Shown: positions 14,225 through 23,300 of the stretch, piece after piece | How positions within the stretch are numbered: the stretch's first letter is position 1 | Layout: every line of letters starts with the position of its first letter | Source: Collinsella sp. | GTDB lineage: Bacteria > Actinomycetota > Coriobacteriia > Coriobacteriales > Coriobacteriaceae | NCBI GenBank assembly: GCA_019419555.1 | Contig: DXZR01000029.1 | Location: 1-26,682 of the forward strand | DNA: 26,682 nucleotides | Reading direction: 5' to 3' | Position numbers and translations under genes: made by a program | The notes under the pieces: generated by a model | The model's input: only the letters and a program-made list of their open reading frames with translations | Database searches by the model: none | Told to the model about the DNA's origin: nothing

Positions 14225-14392
14225 GCCGATTTCATCGGTAATGAGACAAAAACTGTCATAGAAAAAGACTAAGATATCTTAAGAGACATATGCCGGGCTT
14301 GGTATTCCTTGAACGACTGCGGGCATGTGCCAGACTGCCTCGGCCCCCCGGGGAGTGCCCGGGCAGGTCGCCGTGTGACTGGGGAGGAAATT
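14225..14392 (+). other. 5' region of the surface-protein gene
   Basis: The first 65 bases are AT-rich. They hold a small hairpin CCGAT-TTC-ATCGG (14227-14239) and a perfect 12-bp palindrome TAAGATATCTTA (14270-14281). After 14310 the sequence becomes very GC-rich and self-complementary, including CTGCC pairing with GGCAG around a run of six C (14344-14349) that could also pair with the downstream run of nine G. No convincing -35/-10 pair or known riboswitch was recognised. The region ends with a strong GGGGAGGAAA ribosome binding site. Confidence 0.4.
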
Positions 14393-17300
14393 ATGCAGGA
14401 GCTCAGAGAGATGACGTCTCGACTCGTGAATATTGCTACCGGGGGGGGGTGTCTAAGCAGGGAACTTCCTGGTGAACATCGGCCGCGCGAGCGGTGGTCC
14501 GTCATGTCTTATGGCCGCCGTCGTGGGCTGCGCCCGGTTTCGCCATATGCGATTGTTCTGGCCCTCGCCGTCGCGCTGACGGCGAGTTTCTTCCTGCCGC
14601 TTCGTGCCGAGGCGGCGATCTCCGACCACACGGTTCCGACGACCTCGCCCTCGGGGACGACGATCAACCTGTTTGATTACTGGGTGAATCCCGATGACCA
14701 TCTGTCGGTTTCCGGCAGCGGCGGCGTCAACGCAGGCCACAAGTTCCAGTTTAACGACGGCAAGGGTGATGGGCCGCTCAACCAATGGACGGGCGGCACG
14801 AGCCCGCGGCCCGGCATCGTCAACAACACGCTTTCAGACGGCTACCCGAAGCTTTCCGAAGCCTTGGGCGACGAGTCCCTCCGCTACCTGTTCGATTCCT
14901 CTGCCCAGACCGGCAAGACGTCCCATTTTGGCGTGACGGGCCTCCTCAAGGTTCAGGGCGGCTACTACGTCTATGACAGCTCCGAAAACTACGCAGCCTA
15001 CAACGCTGACAAGAATGCCTTCGACATCTATGGCACCTGGGGCATTGACAAAGTGGGCGATTCGTCCCACCAGGGTCAGTTCTTCCCGTTCGACGCGGCA
15101 GACAAGGTGTTCAAAGAGGAAAACGGCCAGCTCGTCCAAACCGGCATCAAGGCAGACAACACCGGTGATTCGCGCTACAACGGCGGCAAACCCGTCAACC
15201 ACCACTTCGGTCTCTCAATGTCCACGCGATTCGTGCAGCCCAAGGGCGGCCTGACGAACAATAATAATGACATGACCTTCGAGTTCGCCGGCGATGATGA
15301 CGTCTGGGTGTTCATCGATGATGTCCTCGTGGGTGATATCGGCGGTATTCACAACCGCGCGAGTCTGAGCATCAACTTTCATACGGGCGACATTAAGGTA
15401 AACGACAATTACAACGGCACGCTGAAGAGCAAGTACCAGGAGGCGGGCAAGGCCGGCGACACGAGCTGGGAAGGCAACACCTTCGCCGACGACACCAACC
15501 ACACCCTCAAGTTCTTCTACCTGGAGCGCGGCGCCACCGACTCCAACATGGAGCTCAAGTTCAACCTCGTGACGGTGCCCGAGTCCGACATCATAAAGTT
15601 CGACCAGGACGGCAAGTTCGTACAGAGCGCCGAGTTCGCGCTGTACAAAACAGACGAGAACTTTACAGATACGACCAATGACAAGAACGCGCTCCTCGGC
15701 TCCGGCACCACGGACGAGGCCGGCCACCTAACGCTCACGAACGACGATGACAACGGCGTCATCAACTTCGACGATCTCTACAACAAGAATCACGGTAACA
15801 AGTACTACCTCCTGAAGGAGACGCGCGTGCCGGAGGGATACCGCTCGAGTCTCACGGCGACAGGTGGCAGCATGCAGCTCGAGTACGTGCCCGCGAGCGC
15901 TGAGAACGGCGCGGGCGGCGTCATCATCAACCGCGGCGGTATGGATGCGGACAGCGTCGTGTGGAAGACTGGTGCGTTTGCCGGCGCGAAGGAGACCATC
16001 ACCGCACCGGTGAACGTGTACAAGGCGGATGATGACCTGACGAAGTCCGACGAGACCGTCAACCTGAAGTCTGGCATACTGTTCGCTGTGGTGCTCAAGC
16101 GCGATAAAAGCGCAAACGCAGATATCAAAAATCAGAACAATTGGTACGCCGTGTCGGGCGACCCATCGACGGGAATGGGGTACACCCTCGCCGAGAAGCC
16201 GAGCAAGGCCGGCGCTATCGAGGCGGCGAAGAAGGACCTGCACGCCTTCACGCTCAACACGAGCGGCCAGTACCAGGTAGAGATTCAAAATCTGCCCGGT
16301 GACATCTCCAAGTACTACTACCTGCTGAGCGGTGATGCCCGCAAGGATGCCGAGTACACGGTGGCCATCTACCACACAACGGAGAGCTCCATCGCCAACG
16401 CGAAGCCCGAGAACACCGTCCACGTGTACAGCGACGGCATCGCAGACGGCACGAACTTCAAGCGGCAGTTCGCCACGCGCCTGCTCGTCACGAACATCCA
16501 GAACCGCCTGTTCGTGCAGAAGACCGATACCGAGGGTAAGCCCGTTGACGGGGCGAAGTTCGCCCTGTACACCTCCAGACAGGTGACAACAGACGCGAAC
16601 GGCAAGGTCGTGCTCAAGGGCGAGCAGACCCCCTACGACACCCTGACGACGGGGTCGGTCGGCAACCCGGTCCCGCTCGAAGGTGCGGGCATATTCCCGA
16701 ATACAAGCGCCGGTAACAGGCCGCTCGTGAATGGAACTTACTTCCTAAAGGAGGTCTCGGCTCCCAAGGGCTTCCTGCTTAACGATACGCTCACCAAGGT
16801 GATTGTGGACGATTACGGCGTCCATGCCGATGCTGGTACGGACGATGACGGCGTTTCGACGTTCGTGGGCCCGGGCGCGCTCATGAAGAGTCTGGGCCAG
16901 TTTGGCGCAGAGGTCGACATCGACAACACGCTCACGTGGATCAAGGGCCAGCGCCAGACGTCCGACGGGACGCTCGACGGCAACGACAACCTTTCCTGGA
17001 ACAATGACGCCAAGGGCGGCGAGGATGAGGTGCACCTCAAGTACGGCGCCAACGGACGTGTCTACCAGTATGGGCCCACCGAGGAAGGCAAACCTTATCG
17101 CTTGGAGACCGAGACGGGCTGGATACGTATGGGCATCACGCAGGACGTGCCTGGTGACACTAATGCGAAGGGCGCCCGTGCCAATCTGGACGACATGAAT
17201 TTGAACGCCCTGTTCACAGGTGCCACCTGCGTGCGCGTGGCGAACGAACGCGAGGCGAGCCTCGAGGTGACGAAGAAGGTTGCCCTGCCCGATGGCCTGA

Positions 17301-20300
17301 CGGGCAATAAGGACGCGGAGTTCACCTTCAAGTTCACCGTGCCCACGACGGCGGGGAAGACGTACAAGGCCGCGGTGTTTGAGAACGCGGGGACCGCAAG
17401 CGAGAAGCAGGTCGGCAAAATGTTCGACCTCGAGAACGGCCGCGAGCAGACCATCACGGCCGACCAGACGATCCGCGTGTACGGTCTCGCCGAGGGTGAC
17501 CAGTACGCGGTGCAGGAGCTGACCGATACGGACAAGATGCCGGCCGGCTTCACGCTGACCAAGCGCGAGCAGGGCGGCAACGCCCTGAGCGGCGAGGACG
17601 ACAGCATCTCCGGCACGATTGCGAAGCAGAACGCCAACGGCACGTTGGCCGAAGCCAACAAGCTGGTATTCACGAATACCTACAGCGTAAAGCCGCCGGT
17701 GACGCTCACCAATGCGTTCTGGGCGCAGAAGGTGCTCCGGGGCCGTGACTGGAAGGATGGCGATAGCTTCAAGATTTACCTGCGCGCGGACAAGGGAACG
17801 CCGATGCCCGCCAGTGCCAAGGATGCGCCCGTGAGTGGTATGAAGCAGGTTGTGAAGACCGTCAAGAACGGGGACAAGTTCGACTTCGGCAATATTGAGT
17901 ACGCCAAGCCCGGCACCTACACCTATCTCATTGCCGAGGCCACGCCGTCTCAAAACGACGCTAGCTGGCTGCCCGGGTTCGGGTATTCAAGCGCTTCCTA
18001 CCGCGTCACGGTGACGGTGAAGGATAGCGGCGACGGCACGCTGTCGCAGCCGGCAGTCAAGATGGAGCAGACCTACACCGACGACGGCGTGAGCCATGAG
18101 GACAGCCCGATCGAGGTCGCTGACAAAATCGCCAAGATCACGAACGCCTATAACACCGATGAGGAGACCATCTCCTTCAACGTGCAGAAGACGTATGCCG
18201 ACCAGTCCGGTGCAAATCCGCTTGTGAAGGATAAGTTCACGTTCCAGCTCGAGGCACTCGGCGGGATGAAGAATGATGCCGTGCCGAGTGGAGCCATCGA
18301 TTTCGGCAAGCTCGCCACCTCCTACAGCGTCGGTGCCAGCAAGGTCCCCATGCCTAAGGGGTGCACGTCCACCACGACCACGGCGAAGAACGATGACGAC
18401 GGTATCGCTGCGTTCCCGCAGATCACCTATACGATGGAGAGCGAGAACCTCACCTACGTGTACAAGGTGACCGAGGTCAAGGATTCCGATACATCGACGT
18501 CCAGTGGCATAGGCTACGACGATACGGTGTACTACGTGCTGGTGAAGAACCAGCAGGTTGATAACGAGTCTGGGACGGGTAAGTGCCTGTCCTCCACGGC
18601 CACGTATTGGAAGGCCGACGGCACGCAGCTGACGGACACGGGTGGATATATCCCGTTCAAGAACACCTACACGGTGACGCAGACGACGTCGGCACCGGTT
18701 ACTGTGCAGAAGACGCTGGCTGGGCGTGCGTGGGAGACGAGCGATGCGTTCGACTTCACCCTGACGCCAGCGGATGATGCGACGAGGGATGCGGTTAAAA
18801 ACAAGGTCGTTACCCAGAGGAAGGCTACCGACTCCGATGAGACCGGCGATCTGACGACTAAGGTTGAGATCGCAGGCGCCGGTGACGCGACGCGTTCTGC
18901 AACCTTCGGTGTGGGCGACCTGGTGTTCACCAAGTCGGGCACGTATACGTTCAATGTGAACGAGACGAAGCCGACCGACGCGGATAAGACTGGTATTGCG
19001 TATGACGGCCATACGTCCACGGTGACGTACACAGTGACCGATATCGAGAACGGCAAGCACACCGGTAAGCTGACCGCGTCGGTTGCGTACGACAACAAGC
19101 AGGCGACGACGGATGCCGACCGGCAGGTGACGGACGCCGCCGCGTTCACCAACATCTATGCGGCCTCTGGTACCTACGCGGGCATCGATGTGACCAAGAC
19201 TCTGGTTGGTACCCCGCTGAAGAATGGCATGTTCCCGTTCACCATCGAGGCGATGACGTATAACGGTACGACGGCCCCGGAGCCGGCTGATACCGATAAG
19301 TCGTTCAAGAACACCGTGGGCAAGGATGACGGTGACGATACGCAGACCGCCACGATGTCCGGCAAGCTGAAGATGAACTTCACGCAGCTGAGCTACAACA
19401 AGGTGTATGTGTACAAGGTGTCTGAGGCGCATGGCGCCAACGCTGGTGGATACACGTATGACACCGAGTACCCCGGTGACGCCTACGTGCTCATTGCGGT
19501 GAAGCCGAATCCGGACAACAAAGGCCAGCTCTACACCGAGACGACCATCGCGAAGGGCCCGGGCGTGACGGCGCTTGTTGGCGGGGGCGGCAACGTTGAT
19601 GCGCTGACGGCCGAGGCGATTAAGGGCCTCGATACCACGACCAACTACGTGAAGACGGTCTCGAGTCGCAATGCGAAGCCCGCTACGCCTACCGTCCCGT
19701 TCAAGAACAGTTACAAGTCAGACGCCAGCGACGAGCTGACCCCGCAGGTGACGAAGAAGATCTCCGGTGTTGAGAGCACGGAGAAGGCGTTCTCGTTCAC
19801 GCTGACCGCCACGGAAGAGACACAGCAGAAGATCGCCGCCGGCGACTTGGGTGTGTCGGACGACCTGGCGGGCGACGCGCACGCGGAGTCCAAGGCCACG
19901 AAGGACAAGATTATCAAGGACAAGGGCCAGACGGTCGACTTCTCGAATATGACGTTCAACAAGGCGGGCGAGTACACGTTCACGCTCACCGAGGTGCACA
20001 ACGCTGATGATGATCCCGCAGCGGACGGCGTGCAGAACGCCGGCTGGACGATGGACGCCTCCGCTTACACCGCCACGGTGACGGTGGAGGACGTGGACGC
20101 CAAGCTGACCGTCACGGGCGTGACGGTGAAGAAGGATGGTGACGCTGAGGCCAAGCCCATCAAGGCTGAGGTCAAGGACGGCAAGGTGAACCTCGCCACC
20201 TTTACCAACAGCTATGCTGCGAAGGGTTCCGTGACCCTGGCGGCGAAGAAACGCTTTACGGGCGGTGCGCTCGCGGGGAACGACTTCTCGTTCGCTCTGT

Positions 20301-23300
20301 ACAAGGGTGACAAGGCGGAAGGCACGCCCATTGAGACCGTCACGAACGACGAGAAGGGCAACATTACCTTCCAGCCCATCAACTACACCGAGGCAGGTGA
20401 CTACGAGTACACCATCAAGGAAGTTACCGGTAACGACCAGACCATCGTCTACGACGGTCAGAAAGTGAAGGTCAAGGTCAGCGTTACCGATAACAAGAAC
20501 GGCACGCTGGACGCGACCGTCACCTACGGCGGCGATAAGGCCGTGCCGACCTTCACCAACGTGAAGCCGACGACGGACGTTACCGTCGAGGCCACGAAAG
20601 TTCTCGCGGGCAAGGCGCTGACGGACGGCGCGTTCGCCTTCGGCCTGTACCAAGGCGACACGTCCACGGGTAATCCCGTCAAGATCGTCCAGAACGACAA
20701 GGAGGGCAAGATCAATCTTGCCCTCACCGGTCTGACCATCGGCGAGTACGACTACAAACTCAAGGAGGAGAACGTCGGTGCCGATCCGACTATCACCTAC
20801 GACACCAAGGCGGTGAAGGTTCACGTCTCGGTGAAGGCGGAGGGCGACAAGGCGAAGGCGACCGTCACCTATGACGGCAAGAACGATGCCCCGACCTTCA
20901 CTAACAAGTACCAGCCCGCCGAGACCTCGGTGGCGCTCACGGCGAAGAAGGCCTATGTGAAGCCCGACAACACGCCGGCCACGCTCAAGGGCGGCGAGTT
21001 CACCTTCGACCTGTACGAGGGCGACCTGACGGCTGAGCAGCTGAAGGGCAAGCAACCCATCCGGAGCGCCAAGAACAGCGAGGACGGCACCGTCACCTTC
21101 CCGGCCATCGACTACACCAAGGCCGGCGAGTACAAATACACCGTCGCGGAACAGGAGGGCGACCTGTCCCACGTGACCTACGACGCTACGGTGCACCATG
21201 CCGTGGTGAAGGTCATGGACAATGCCGGCAAGCTGGACGCCGCTGTTACCTACGATGGTGACAAGGCCAATGCCCCCACCTTCACGAACACCTACACCGC
21301 AAAGGGATCCGTGGAGCTGACGGCGACCAAGATCGTTGCGGTCGCGCCGGGCTTCACGCACGACACCAAGCTGAAGGGCGGCGAATACACGTTCGAGCTG
21401 AAGGACGCCGACGGCAAGGTGCTCGGCACCACGACGAACAAGGCCGATGGCACGGTGAAGTTCACGCGCAAGTTCACGCTCTCCAACCTGGGCGGCGCTG
21501 CGAGCAAGGACTTCACCTACACCATCGCGGAGAAGCCGGGCACGGAGCCGGGCATGGTCTACGACACCCATGCGCTCATCTACAAGGTGACGGTCGCGGA
21601 CGATGGCACCGGCTCGCTGACGGCCACACCGCAGGTAACGAGTGGAGACAAGACCTTCACGAACACGTACCACCCGAAGGAGACCTCGGTAACGCTCAAG
21701 GCGACGAAGCGCTTCACGGGTGGCGAGCTCGCAGGGGGCGACTTCACGTTCCAGCTGCTCGACAAGGATGGCAACGTGATCCAGACCGTCCAGAATGACA
21801 AGGACGGCAAGGTCGCCTTCCAGGCAATCAGCTACGACACGCCGGGCGATCACGACTACACCATCAAGGAGGTTGCCGGCAACGACCCGACCGTCGTGTA
21901 CGACACGAAGGACGTGAAGGTCCACATCAAGGTCTCCGATGAGAAGGGCGAGCTAAAGGCGACCGCCACCTACGACGGCGAGGCCGACGTTCCGACCTTC
22001 ACCAACTCGAAGCCGACGACGGACGTTACCGTCGAGGCGACGAAGATCCTCACGGGCAAGGACCTGACGGCCGACGCGTTCACCTTCGGCCTGTACGACC
22101 AGGCCGGCAACGAGGTCGCCAAGGGCACCAACGACCGGGGCGGCAAGGTCGAGCTGGCCGTCAAGAACCTGAACCTGGGCGAGTACGACTACACGCTCAA
22201 GGAGGAGAAAGCCGGCCAGACCGTCGACGGCGTGGCCTACGACGCCAAGAAAGTCAAGGTCCACGTCAAGGTAGAGCAGAACCAGGGCGACAACAACAAG
22301 ACGAAGGTGACCGTCACCTATGACGGTGCCGCTACGGCTCCCACCTTCAACAACACCTACGACGCAAAGGGTTCCGTAATCCTGACGGCGACCAAGACCA
22401 TCAAGGTTGCGGACGGCTTCGACCACACGACGAAGCCCGCGGACGGCGAGTTCACCTTCGACCTGAAGGACGCTGCCGGCAACGTGCTCGACACCGCGAA
22501 GAACGATGCAAACGGCAAGGTCAGCTTCACGCGCGAGTTCCAGCTCTCCGACTTGGACGGCGCCGCGAGCAAGGACTTCACCTACACCATCGTGGAGCAG
22601 CCGGGCGCGGAGCCGGGCATGGTCTATGACAGCCATCCCCTCACCTATACGGTGACGGTCACGGACGGCGGGAACGGAGCACTGAATGCGAAGGCGATCG
22701 TGACGAGCGCATCCGGCTCGGATACCTTCACCAACACCTACCAGCCGGCCGCGACCGGCCTGGCCCTCGGTGCGCAGAAGAGCTATGTGAAGAAGGACGA
22801 CAACACGCCGATCGTCCCCAAGTGCGGCGAGTTCACCTTCGATGTGTACGAGGGCAACCTGACGGCTGAGCAGCTTGCCGGGGCCAAGCCCGTCCGGACC
22901 GCGACCAACGGCGCGGACGGAAGTGTTAACTTCGACGCCTTCTCCTACGCGAAGCCGGGCACGCACGAGTACACCATCGTGGAGCGGAAGGGTGATCTGG
23001 CCTACGTGACCTACGACGCCGCGGTGCACCATGCCGTGGTGACGGTTGCTGACAATGCCGGCACGCTGCAGGCGAGCGTCGCCTACGACGGCACGAATGT
23101 CACGAAGCCCAGCTTCACCAACACCTACGAGGCACAGGCGACGGACTCCGGCGCGATCGCCCTCACCAAGAGCGTTGACGTGCACGACGGCAGCTATCAG
23201 CTAAAGGCGGGAGACTTCGCCTTCGAGCTGGTGGGGTCTGACGGCTCGGTGATCCAGACCCAGAAGAACGATGCGCACGGCAAGGTTGCCTTCGACAAGC

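Noticed and set aside
12760..14259. 499-codon minus-strand frame over the M20 peptidase gene
   Set aside because: It is antisense to an enzyme with all metal ligands in place and shows no domain of its own.
14310..14392. GC-rich leader as a cobalamin or cyclic-di-GMP riboswitch
   Set aside because: Some words resemble riboswitch fragments, but the conserved cores and the order of elements are missing.
19718..21925. 735-codon and neighbouring long minus-strand frames across the adhesin gene
   Set aside because: They mirror the repetitive, GC-rich sense repeats. Their composition (Val/Leu/Arg/Gly-rich) and repetition follow from the sense strand.
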